Assembly: GCA_002491225.1 (NCBI GenBank)
Contig: DKVN01000146.1
Location: 487 to 29,254 of the forward strand
From: Faecalibacterium sp. UBA7177
GTDB lineage: Bacteria > Bacillota > Clostridia > Oscillospirales > Ruminococcaceae
Length of the DNA: 28,768 nucleotides
Direction: 5' to 3'
Part shown: positions 22,581-28,768 of the stretch, piece by piece
Layout: each line of letters opens with the position of its first letter
How positions within the stretch are numbered: position 1 is the first letter of the stretch
Made by a program: the position numbers and the translations under genes
The notes under the pieces: model-generated
Told to the model about the DNA's origin: nothing
What the model saw: the letters and a program-made list of their open reading frames with translations, nothing else
Databases searched by the model: none

Positions 22581-22605
22581 GGCGGTTCGATAAGAAAGCA
22601 CCGCC
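22581..22605 (+). repeat. short hairpin carrying a motif shared with the 14.75-kb inverted repeat
   Basis: GGCGGT (22581-22586) pairs with ACCGCC (22600-22605). The loop side holds GGTTCGATAAGAAAGCA (22584-22600), which differs at two positions from GGTTCGACAAGAAAACA (14788-14804) in the long inverted repeat. It sits in the leader of the lipoprotein gene. Confidence 0.5.
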
Positions 22606-22642
22606 GCCTGCCCATTTTTCTGCAAACGAAGGGAGATCCCAG

Positions 22643-23221
22643 ATGAAGCGACGCAACCTGCGCCTTTTGGCGCTGCTTTTGGCCCTTGTGCTCTCGGCGG
22701 GGCTGTTTTCCGGCTGCAGCGGCGAGGACGACGAGCCGGTCGAGACCCCGAGCAAGGAGATCCAGTCCACCCCCGGGGGCAGCGGGCCCACCTTCTCGGA
22801 GGAGTTTGACCAGACCGCCCGTTTTGCCACCGAGACCTCCGGCGACACGATGGGGGTCATCTTCAACCGCATCCAGCAGCGGGACACCCCCTATTTTACC
22901 ACCGCGGGCAGCAGCATCACGATCAGCGCGATGGCCACCACCGAGAGCCCCAGCCGGTTTGGCTACCGGGCGTCCCTCTGGCAGCAGACCGATTACGGCA
23001 CCACCCAGTACACCGAGGGCAACACGGTGGCCTTTACGGCGGACGGCCAGTGGTACACCGGCACCATCTCGGGCCTGACCCCCGGCGTGCGCTATAAGCT
23101 GACCATCGCCTACTACCCCGGCAGCTACTCGATCAACGGCAGCATGGCCGTGCAGGGCCTTGCCAGCGCCGACACGGACGAGGACGGCGAGGAGGGCGAC
23201 GGCGAAGAGGGTGAGGGCTGA
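22643..23221 (+). CDS. hypothetical lipoprotein
   Basis: A 192-residue exported protein. The signal peptide has a basic start (MKRRNLR), a Leu/Ala core and a lipobox LFSGC with Cys25. The mature part begins with an acidic linker (GEDDEPVETPSK). Its middle has a beta-rich domain with regular Tyr and Thr strands (FGYRASLWQQTDYGTTQYTE, YKLTIAYYPGSYSINGSM), which may be a small jelly-roll or fibronectin-like fold. The tail is strongly acidic (DTDEDGEEGDGEEGEG). I recognise no named family. The ATG at 22643 follows GAAGGGAG. It is 36 bases before the transporter gene and shares its strong upstream promoter. Confidence 0.8.
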   Translation: MKRRNLRLLALLLALVLSAGLFSGCSGEDDEPVETPSKEIQSTPGGSGPTFSEEFDQTARFATETSGDTMGVIFNRIQQRDTPYFTTAGSSITISAMATTESPSRFGYRASLWQQTDYGTTQYTEGNTVAFTADGQWYTGTISGLTPGVRYKLTIAYYPGSYSINGSMAVQGLASADTDEDGEEGDGEEGEG

Positions 23222-23257
23222 GGAAAGGATCCACAAAAAGAAACGGAGAGAACAAGC

Positions 23258-24196
23258 TTGACCAACGCAACCAAGGTCCGGCGCATTCTGCTGCTGGGCT
23301 TGGCCGCCCTGATCTGGGGCATGGCCTTTACGGTGCAGAGCTTAGGGATGGACTACCTGGGCCCCTACACCCTCAACGGGGTGCGCAGCCTGCTGGCCTC
23401 GCTGGTGCTGCTGCCCTGCATCCGCCTGATGGACACCCTCGCCGAGCGCAGCGGCGAGGGCAGCCGCAAGCCCCGCACCCCGGCCGAGCGCCGCACCCTG
23501 CTGTGGGGCGGGCTGCTCTGCGGGCTGGCCCTCACCGGGGGCAGCACCCTGCAGCAGCTGGGCATCCAGTACACCACGGTGGGCAAGGCGGGCTTTCTCA
23601 CCGCCATGTACATCGTGCTGGTGCCGGTGCTGGGCATCTTCTGGCGCAAGCTGCCGGGGGTGCAGGTCTGGGCCGGGGTGGCCCTGGCGGTGCTGGGCTT
23701 TTACCTGCTCTGCCAGCCCGAGCGCGGCGGCTTTGGCCGGGGCGAGGTGCTGCTGCTGGGCGGCAGCCTGATCTTCAGCTTCCACATCCTGCTGGTTGAC
23801 CATTTTTCCCCATTGGTGGACGGGATGCGCCTTTCCTGCCTGCAGTTTCTGGTGCCGGGGGTGTTCTGCACCGCGGTGGGGCTGGTGCTCGAGCGCCCCA
23901 CCCTTGCCGACCTGCTGGCCGGCTGGGCCCCGGTGCTCTATCTCGGGGTGCTCTCCTGCGGGGTGGGCTACACCCTGCAGATCATCAGCCAGAAGGGCCT
24001 CGACCCCACCCTCGCCAGCCTGGTCATGAGCCTCGAATCGGTCTTTTCGGTGCTGGGGGGCTGGCTGATCTTGCAGCAGGCCCTCTCGCTGCGGGAGGGG
24101 ATTGGCTGCTGCCTGCTCTTTGCGGCCATCGTGCTGGCCCAGCTGCCCGGCAAGCCGGGCAAGGCCGCCAAGCCCGCCAGGCAGACAGAGCCCTGA
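23258..24196 (+). CDS. EamA/DMT-family transporter
   Basis: A 312-residue drug/metabolite transporter with ten predicted helices in two EamA repeats. Landmarks are LIWGMAFTVQSLGMDYLGPYT in the first repeat, GGSTLQQLGIQYTTVGKAGFLTA before helix 4, and GYTLQIISQKGLDPTLASLVMS then LESVFSVLGGWLILQQ in the second. Such proteins export amino acids, metabolites or drugs; the substrate cannot be told. The start is TTG at 23258 with GGAGAG nine bases upstream; the next ATG would remove the first helix. It follows the lipoprotein by 36 bases on the same strand and ends at a strong terminator, so the two form one transcript. The C-terminus is Lys/Pro-rich. Confidence 0.88.
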   Translation: MTNATKVRRILLLGLAALIWGMAFTVQSLGMDYLGPYTLNGVRSLLASLVLLPCIRLMDTLAERSGEGSRKPRTPAERRTLLWGGLLCGLALTGGSTLQQLGIQYTTVGKAGFLTAMYIVLVPVLGIFWRKLPGVQVWAGVALAVLGFYLLCQPERGGFGRGEVLLLGGSLIFSFHILLVDHFSPLVDGMRLSCLQFLVPGVFCTAVGLVLERPTLADLLAGWAPVLYLGVLSCGVGYTLQIISQKGLDPTLASLVMSLESVFSVLGGWLILQQALSLREGIGCCLLFAAIVLAQLPGKPGKAAKPARQTEP

Positions 24197-24214
24197 CAAG
24201 CCCCGAAACACAGT

Positions 24215-24261
24215 TCACCCCGGCCGGGCGTTTTTTCGTGCCCGGCCGGGGTGATTTTTTT
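24215..24261 (+). terminator. rho-independent terminator after the EamA transporter gene
   Basis: A perfect 15-bp stem pairs 24215-24229 with 24240-24254 (core CACCCCGGCCGGGC), followed by seven T (24255-24261). The opposite strand lacks a U-run, so it would end the convergent C39-like gene poorly. Confidence 0.93.
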
Positions 24262-24286
24262 GTGATGGGGCTGGGCCGGGGCCTTT

Positions 24287-25288
24287 TCAGGCCACCGCCA
24301 CCGCCCGGCCGCCCATCGCCTCAAAGCTCTGCCAGAACACCGCGGGGTCCACCGTCTGCCAGCCGCGCAGCGGGTCGGCCACCCGGTAGCTGCCGTCCGG
24401 CTCCCGCCCGGCCAGCACCACGCAGTGCAGGTTGCCGTAGGGGGCACAGCGGCTGCCGTCCGGCAGCACCCAGGTAAAGCTGCTGGTCTCCGGGGCGCGG
24501 TACTCCTGGGTCACCCAGGCCGCCAGCGGGATGCCCGCATCGAGGTATCCGGCCAGCTGCTCCTGGCTCACCCCCCGCAGGGCGAGGGCGGTGCGCGGGC
24601 TGCCCATCCCGTCGAGAAAGGCGTTCATCCCCGCGGCGGCGGGGCCCTCAAAGCAGTACCAGCCGCCGGTTTCGCTGCCCGCGTCCCCCACATAGCACTC
24701 CTCCGGGTCGGGGCCAAACCGGTCGCCCCCCATGAACCAAAAGCCCTTGCGGGGGAAGTAATCGTAAAACAGCTCCTCCATCGGCACCGGCGCGCCCGCC
24801 CAGCCAAGCAGCATGGCGGCGCTGGCCGCCTCGCAGCCGTTGGGCAGGCCGGGCTGCTGCAGCTGCAGGGTGATGGTACCGTCCGGCGCAATATTCTCCG
24901 GCACCTCCGGCCCCAGCCCTACAAGGCCGCGCAGGGCGTTGATGGGCCCGGCGAGAGCCTCCTGTAAGCCGGGCAAACCGGGCAGGCCGGGCGCAAGGCC
25001 GCGCAGCGCCAGCAGCCCGCTGAGGGCCGCGGCAAACAGCAGCAGCACGGCGAGCCTCCGGCGGGCTGCGGCCTGCCTGCGGCGGCGGGCCCGACGCTTT
25101 TTGGCCGGGCGGCGGGGGGCTTGGTTCATCGGCGGCCGGGCCACCGGCATCCCGCGGGCCGCCGGGGCCGATTCCGGCGCGGCGGGGCGGCGGGCCGGGC
25201 CGGTGCGGAGCGCGCGGCCGGCCGGGAGGGTGCGGGCGCTCTGGTGAGCGCGGGCGGGCCGGACGGCGGCGTCAAATTCCATGGTCAT
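24287..25288 (-). CDS. membrane-anchored C39-like cysteine peptidase
   Basis: A 333-residue protein. Residues 1-78 are Pro/Ala/Arg-rich and presumably cytoplasmic, ending in a dense basic cluster (KKRRARRRRQAAARRR). One membrane helix (about 79-95) is followed by a Leu/Gly/Pro stretch. The C-terminal domain (about 140-333) is papain-like C39 family 2: catalytic Cys152 in GLPNGCEAASAAML, His288 in YGNLHCVVLAG and Asp305 in VADPLRG. The topology puts the catalytic domain outside the cell. The ATG at 25288 has AGGAGG nine bases upstream. It lies 90 bases after the beta-lactamase-fold gene on the same strand and shares its N-terminal anchor plan. The natural substrate is unknown; C39 domains of this type often cut peptides or act on the cell wall. 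Confidence 0.85.
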   Translation of the reverse strand: MTMEFDAAVRPARAHQSARTLPAGRALRTGPARRPAAPESAPAARGMPVARPPMNQAPRRPAKKRRARRRRQAAARRRLAVLLLFAAALSGLLALRGLAPGLPGLPGLQEALAGPINALRGLVGLGPEVPENIAPDGTITLQLQQPGLPNGCEAASAAMLLGWAGAPVPMEELFYDYFPRKGFWFMGGDRFGPDPEECYVGDAGSETGGWYCFEGPAAAGMNAFLDGMGSPRTALALRGVSQEQLAGYLDAGIPLAAWVTQEYRAPETSSFTWVLPDGSRCAPYGNLHCVVLAGREPDGSYRVADPLRGWQTVDPAVFWQSFEAMGGRAVAVA

Positions 25289-25378
25289 CTCACAAAACCT
25301 CCTGTCGGCAGTAGGGCAGCGGGCCAGGCGGCGGCCTCCTGGCAGCTGGGGCGCAGGGCCGGGCGGCGCGCCTTCCGG

Positions 25379-26788
25379 TCAGGCGTCCGGCGGGGTCTGG
25401 TTCTGGGTGACGGCCCAGGCCAGCTGGCCCGCTTGCCGCATCCGTTCCATCGCCGCGGCCGGGCGGTCAACATTGCGGTCGCCCCAGTCGCTCAGGGCAA
25501 TGGCCAGATAGGGGTGCGGCGCGGATACGATGGCTGTGTCGTGGAACGCGCCGTCCCAGCTGCCATACTTTTTGGCCGCCTGGGTGCCCTCGGGGATCCA
25601 GAGGATCTCGTGCTCGGCGGCCAGCATCATCCCGCGCAGGGCCTCGGCGTGGGCGGCCCCGCCGGCAAAGTAGGCGTTCAGGGCCTCCAAGGTGTTTTGC
25701 AGGTCCCGCGCGGTCACGCTGCCGCGGATCCGCGGGTCGATGCAGCAGCTCTCCGGGTTTGAAAAACCCAGCTCCTCCCGCAAAAACGCGTGGAAGGCAT
25801 CGTCGGTGGGCCAGGTCGCGGCCAGGGCGCGGGTGGCCTCGTTGCTGCTCTGGGCGAGCATGGCGGTCATCAGCAGCGCCGGGTCGATCGTCTGCTGCCC
25901 GGCATACCCGGCCAGCATCCCGCTGCTCTGCCAGCAGTCGGCGGGGTAGGGGATGGGCTGGGCAAGGTCGATCTCGCCCGCGTCCGCCCGCTGGCAGAGC
26001 CAGAGCGCGTAGGGGGCTTTCACCAGGCTGGCCGCCGTGTAGGGGGTGTCGGGCCGGTAGGCGTACTCATCGCCGCTCTCCAGGTCGAGCAGGATCAGCG
26101 AGAAGCTGCCGGGCATCCCGGCGCAGAGCTCGTCCAGCGCGGCCCGCTCGGCCCCGGTGATGCCGTCGTGCGGGGCCGGGGTTGTGGAGATCGCCGGGGC
26201 CGTGGAGGCTGCCGGGGCGGAGGAATTTGTCGGGGCGGCGGAGGCCGCGGGCGGGGTTCCGGCGTCCGCCGCGGCGGGCAGCACCCGCAGCCCGGTAAAG
26301 GCCAGCAGGGCATTGGCCGGTTTGGCGAGGGCGTCGGGCAAATGGGCCCACGGCTCCCATGCGGCGAGCAGCCCGGCGGTCACCGCCAGAATGACCAGCA
26401 TCGCCAAACGACGGCGCAGCATCTGACGGCGGCGGCGCGCCCTGCGCCGGGCCAGCCGGGCCCGGTTCTGGGGCTGCCGGGGCGGCGCGGAGGCCGGGCG
26501 CTGGGCCGGATACGGTGCCGGTCGGCCCGGGTAGGGCGGATTGGAAGCCGGACGGGCCGGGTAGGGGGTCGGGCGGCTCTGATACGGGGCGGTGCGTGTG
26601 TTCGTCGCACATCGCCCGCGCACCGCCCCCGCGGTCGAAACCCTCCGGGGCGTTGGCATCCCACAGGCAGCATGGTTCCCCGGAGCCCCTGCCGGGGCCT
26701 GCACCGGCCCACCGGTGCGCCGGGCGCAGTTTGTTCGGACGGTCCGGCCTGTTTGGCCGGACCGGGCGGCAGATGTCTGTGTCAGCAT
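25379..26788 (-). CDS. membrane-anchored class A beta-lactamase-fold serine hydrolase
   Basis: A 469-residue protein. Residues 1-108 are Pro/Arg/Ala-rich and low in complexity (YPARPASNPPYPGRPAPYPA). A basic cluster (RRRARRRRQMLRRR) and one membrane helix (about 128-143) follow, then a Ser/Thr/Pro/Ala linker. The C-terminal domain (about 212-469) is of the class A beta-lactamase/penicillin-recognising type. The active-site Ser254-x-x-Lys257 lies in AASLVKAPY, the SxN-like triad at 314-316 in AQSSNEA, the family stretch SVTARDLQNTL near 357-367, and a KxG-like motif at 407-409 (KYG). The start at 26788 follows GGGAGGGAG. Given its anchor it more likely trims peptidoglycan peptides, or is a non-classical hydrolase, than gives drug resistance. 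It is upstream of, and probably cotranscribed with, the C39-like gene. Confidence 0.85.
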   Translation of the reverse strand: MLTQTSAARSGQTGRTVRTNCARRTGGPVQAPAGAPGNHAACGMPTPRRVSTAGAVRGRCATNTRTAPYQSRPTPYPARPASNPPYPGRPAPYPAQRPASAPPRQPQNRARLARRRARRRRQMLRRRLAMLVILAVTAGLLAAWEPWAHLPDALAKPANALLAFTGLRVLPAAADAGTPPAASAAPTNSSAPAASTAPAISTTPAPHDGITGAERAALDELCAGMPGSFSLILLDLESGDEYAYRPDTPYTAASLVKAPYALWLCQRADAGEIDLAQPIPYPADCWQSSGMLAGYAGQQTIDPALLMTAMLAQSSNEATRALAATWPTDDAFHAFLREELGFSNPESCCIDPRIRGSVTARDLQNTLEALNAYFAGGAAHAEALRGMMLAAEHEILWIPEGTQAAKKYGSWDGAFHDTAIVSAPHPYLAIALSDWGDRNVDRPAAAMERMRQAGQLAWAVTQNQTPPDA

Positions 26789-26934
26789 GGATGCTCCCTC
26801 CCCTGCAAAGGCGGCCGGGGCCGATTTTTGCGGCCCGGCCTGTGCTTTCAGGATACCAGCCGGTTCGACACCAAGTCCGCATCGAGATGTATCAAAGTTG
26901 TAAATTTGTGTGCAGCCGCCCCGCGCTGGGCACA

Positions 26935-26975
26935 GCAAAGCCCCCGAAGCCGTGTGGCCTCGGGGGCTGCTTTGC
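26935..26975 (-). terminator. probable terminator downstream of mntP
   Basis: A 12-bp stem with one mismatch (26940-26951 with 26956-26967) carries a 4-base loop, and an outer GCAAAG/CTTTGC pair extends it (26935-26940 with 26970-26975). On the minus strand only a short TTTG follows, so the U-tract is weak. It lies between mntP and the beta-lactamase-fold gene. Confidence 0.55.
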
Positions 26976-27028
26976 GTCTGCGATTCAAAAAATTGCGTCA
27001 GGCCGCTTGGCCTGCGCCGGGCGGTGCC

Positions 27029-27595
27029 TCACAGCACCCCCAGATGCTCCAGCAGGATCCGGCAGCCCATCACCACCAGGATGATGCCGCCCGCCAGCTC
27101 GGCCCGGGTGCCGTACCGCGCGCCAAACCGGCTGCCCACCCAGACCCCCGCGGCGCTCAGGGCAAAGGTGACCAGCCCGATCAGCCCGGCCGCCTGCCAG
27201 ATGTTCGCCTGCAAAAAGGCGAAGGTCACCCCCACCGCCAGCGCGTCGATGCTGGTGGCAACGGCCAGCGGCAGCATCGCGCGGGGGGTAAAATCGGCCA
27301 TGTCGGCCCGCTCCTCCTCGCCGCCGGTCAGTGCCTCGCGGATCATGTTCGCCCCGATCAGCCCCAACAGCACAAAGGCGATCCAGTGGTCGATCTGCGC
27401 GATCAGCGCCTGAAACCGCACCCCCAGCGCGTACCCCAGCACCGGCATCAGGGCCTGGAAGCCCCCGAACCAGACCCCCGCCCGCACCGCCTGCCCGGCG
27501 CGGACCCTGCTGACCGAAAGCCCCTTGCAGACCGACACCGCAAAGGCGTCCATCGAAAGGGCCACCGCGATCACGAACAGCTCCCACAAACGCAT
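27029..27595 (-). CDS. mntP: manganese efflux pump MntP
   Basis: A 188-residue membrane protein with six helices in two inverted DUF204 repeats, matching the MntP family that exports Mn2+. Each repeat carries the expected Asp motif: ALSMDAFAVSVCKGL with Asp16 and ATSIDALAVGVTFAF with Asp117. GANMIREAL and VWVGSRFGARYGTRAELAGG are further family stretches. The ATG at 27595 follows GGGAGGGAG at a somewhat long spacing. MntP genes are often controlled by Mn-sensing yybP-ykoY riboswitches or MntR. The roughly 75-base leader here is too short for that riboswitch; it holds a GGCCCGGC/GCCGGGCC hairpin instead. The gene is monocistronic by appearance. Confidence 0.93.
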   Translation of the reverse strand: MRLWELFVIAVALSMDAFAVSVCKGLSVSRVRAGQAVRAGVWFGGFQALMPVLGYALGVRFQALIAQIDHWIAFVLLGLIGANMIREALTGGEEERADMADFTPRAMLPLAVATSIDALAVGVTFAFLQANIWQAAGLIGLVTFALSAAGVWVGSRFGARYGTRAELAGGIILVVMGCRILLEHLGVL

Positions 27596-27673
27596 GGGTG
27601 TTTCTCCCTCCCAACGCTCCCGGCCCGGCTCCCCTTCTGGGCAGCGCCGGGCCGCGGGCCGTGTTATCGTCCC

Positions 27674-27679
27674 ATTATA
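27674..27679 (-). promoter_or_regulatory. -10 element of the mntP promoter
   Basis: A perfect TATAAT on the minus strand (27679-27674), with only a poor -35 (GGTTTT) 17 bases upstream. Related 12-mers in opposite orientation (GTGTTATCGTCC at 27662-27673 and GGATAGTAACAC at 27738-27749) bracket the -10 and could bind a regulator. Confidence 0.6.
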
Positions 27680-27844
27680 CCGCGTTTTGCCCCGAAAAAC
27701 CAGCCCAAAGGTGCTAAAGCGCGCGGCGGCCACATAGGATAGTAACACATTTGGGCCCCATGCGGGCCCGGGCGGGCCGCGGCGGGCAGAGGATGGCGGC
27801 GGGGCCTGCCCCTACAGTATGATGAGACGCGAGGAGGCAGAACC

Positions 27845-28537
27845 ATGTTTATGGTGACATTGAGCAGATCCGGGCTGCGCAAGCTCGGGGCGCTGGCCGT
27901 GTGCGGGCTGGCGCTGGTGGGCACGGTGGTGGGCATCAACCACTTTGTGGGCAGTGGCAGCGTCGAGGCGTCCGCCGCGGTGACCGCCCCGGCCAAGATC
28001 GAGACCACCCAGGACATCGGCAGCTTTTTTAACAGCTACGGCTTTGAGGTGGACCTGACCAGCGCCACGGTGGATAAGGTCAAGGTGCCCAAAAAGTGGG
28101 ACGACAGCTTTGCCGCCTTCAACGAGGTGATCCGCGAGAGCGGGCTGGACCTTGAAAAGGTCAAGGGCAAGACGGTGGAAAAGTGGACCCTGCTCTGCCC
28201 CGGCCGCTCGTCCGGCGAGGAGAAGGTCTACACCATCCTGCTGGTCTACCGCGAAAAGCCGGTGGGGGCGTACCTGCTGGCGAAGCCCTCCGGCGAGGTG
28301 ACCGGCCTGCGCACCGCCGCCGAGACCGCCGCCCCCCTGACCGAGGAGGAGGCCGCCGCGGCCGCCGCCTTTGGGGAGGGCGCCGAGACCGCCGAGGCGG
28401 CCGCCCAGCCCGAGACGGCCGCGGAGACTGCCGCCCAGCCAGACCCCGCCGCCGCGGCCGAGCCCCAGCCCGAGCTGCCCGCCGGGGAGCAGGCCGAGCT
28501 CGACCTCTCGGCCGTGGGGGATGTACCGGTGGAGTGA
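27845..28537 (+). CDS. DUF4830 domain-containing exported or anchored protein
   Basis: A 230-residue protein. An N-terminal hydrophobic segment (about 10-32, LRKLGALAVCGLALVGTVVG) acts as a signal anchor. Residues about 50-155 match the DUF4830 type: GSFFNSYGFEVDLTSATVDK, VPKKWDDSFAAFNEVIRESG then LDLEKVKGKTVEKWTLL, and VYTILLVYREKPVGAYLLAK. The last 75 residues are a low-complexity Ala/Glu/Pro tail. DUF4830 proteins are typical of Clostridia and have no known function. GAGGAGG lies nine bases before the first ATG; a second ATG follows two codons later. It is divergent from mntP, and a TATGAT at 27818-27823 may be its -10, though this would leave a very short leader. Confidence 0.85.
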   Translation: MFMVTLSRSGLRKLGALAVCGLALVGTVVGINHFVGSGSVEASAAVTAPAKIETTQDIGSFFNSYGFEVDLTSATVDKVKVPKKWDDSFAAFNEVIRESGLDLEKVKGKTVEKWTLLCPGRSSGEEKVYTILLVYREKPVGAYLLAKPSGEVTGLRTAAETAAPLTEEEAAAAAAFGEGAETAEAAAQPETAAETAAQPDPAAAAEPQPELPAGEQAELDLSAVGDVPVE

Positions 28538-28567
28538 ACCGGCACCGCCGCGCGGCAAACGGCCGCC

Positions 28568-28606
28568 GCAAAGCGCGCTGTGCACGGCCCCGCGCGCGGG
28601 CTTTGC
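28568..28606 (+). terminator. hairpin after the DUF4830 gene, possible terminator
   Basis: GCAAAG (28568-28573) pairs with CTTTGC (28601-28606), and GCGCG-type pairing continues inside. No U-run follows, so termination is uncertain; a C-rich tract comes next. Confidence 0.3.
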
Positions 28607-28628
28607 TCCCCCCCCCGCAAAAAACCGC

Positions 28629-28657
28629 TTGCATTTTACCGGCGGGTATGGTATAAT
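28629..28657 (+). promoter_or_regulatory. promoter of the tRNA-Val gene
   Basis: TTGCAT (28629-28634), 17 bases, then TATAAT (28652-28657), with TGG before the -10 (extended). The start near 28664 is only six bases before the mature tRNA. Confidence 0.88.
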
Positions 28658-28669
28658 CCTCTGTGTCAT

Positions 28670-28746
28670 GGAGGATTAGCTCAGCTGGTTAGAGTGCCTG
28701 CATCACACGCAGGAAGTCTGGGGTTCGAGTCCCTAATTCTCCACCA
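28670..28746 (+). tRNA. tRNA-Val (anticodon CAC)
   Basis: A 77-base tRNA with encoded CCA. The acceptor is GGAGGAT/ATTCTCC with one G-U pair, the D stem GCTC/GAGT, the anticodon stem CCTGC/GCAGG with loop ATCACAC, and the T stem TGGGG/CCCTA around TTCGAGT. The loop reads anticodon CAC, which decodes GUG (valine), the preferred Val codon in GC-rich genes. Confidence 0.93.
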
Positions 28747-28768
28747 CCACAAACCGTCTAAAAACACT

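Noticed and set aside
21310..22887. Minus-strand open frame antisense to the GHL10 hydrolase
   Set aside because: Composition-driven shadow of a gene with clear family motifs on the plus strand.
25379..26788. Antibiotic-resistance beta-lactamase
   Set aside because: The fold and active-site serine fit, but the long basic N-terminus, membrane anchor and pairing with a C39-like peptidase point to an envelope enzyme; resistance is not supported.
27596..27680. Possible yybP-ykoY manganese riboswitch ahead of mntP
   Set aside because: The leader is only about 75 bases and lacks the conserved paired-loop sequences; only a simple GGCCCGGC/GCCGGGCC hairpin is visible.

Overview
The window looks like chromosome of a GC-rich gut-type Firmicute, most likely an Oscillospiraceae/Ruminococcaceae-like Clostridium. 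The reasons are strong Shine-Dalgarno sites (AGGAGG), sigma-A promoters with extended -10 elements, a tetrahydrofolate (THF) riboswitch ahead of an ECF folate transporter gene, a DUF4830 gene, and a lipoprotein with a Ser/Thr/Pro/Ala linker. This is inference from content; there is no rRNA or marker gene in the window. Codons end almost always in G or C, so long antisense reading frames are common and were discarded.

Region 1 (1-10.4 kb) is a near-complete Lsr-type autoinducer-2 (AI-2) uptake and degradation locus, rare outside Proteobacteria. Leftward run lsrR, lsrK, a cupin and an AllA-family protein. Rightward from a shared control region run lsrA, lsrC, lsrD, lsrB and lsrF. LsrB binds AI-2 outside the cell, LsrACD imports it, LsrK phosphorylates it, LsrR senses the phosphorylated form, and LsrF cleaves the product. 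The isomerase LsrG of enteric bacteria is absent here; two cupin-fold proteins sit in the lsrK transcript instead and are the best candidates for that step. This is the most interesting system in the window.

Region 2 (10.6-14.7 kb) holds an AEC-family transporter, an HD-domain protein, folT with a convincing THF riboswitch whose expression platform can pair with the folT Shine-Dalgarno sequence, and an ECF sigma factor overlapping a membrane protein that is probably its anti-sigma factor. A 227-bp imperfect inverted repeat of MITE-like appearance lies upstream of the sigma gene.

Region 3 (15-19.7 kb) holds an OmpR-type response regulator and its sensor kinase, a divergent glycerophosphodiester phosphodiesterase, an aldo/keto reductase with C-terminal ferredoxin-like clusters, and a tRNA with anticodon CAU (probably lysidine tRNA-Ile).

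Region 4 (19.9-28.8 kb) is mostly envelope-related: two small membrane proteins, a GHL10-type hydrolase, a lipoprotein, an EamA transporter, a C39-like peptidase and a beta-lactamase-fold protein that share an unusual N-terminal anchor, the manganese exporter MntP, a DUF4830 protein, and tRNA-Val(CAC). No CRISPR array, insertion sequence, transposase or prophage gene was seen.
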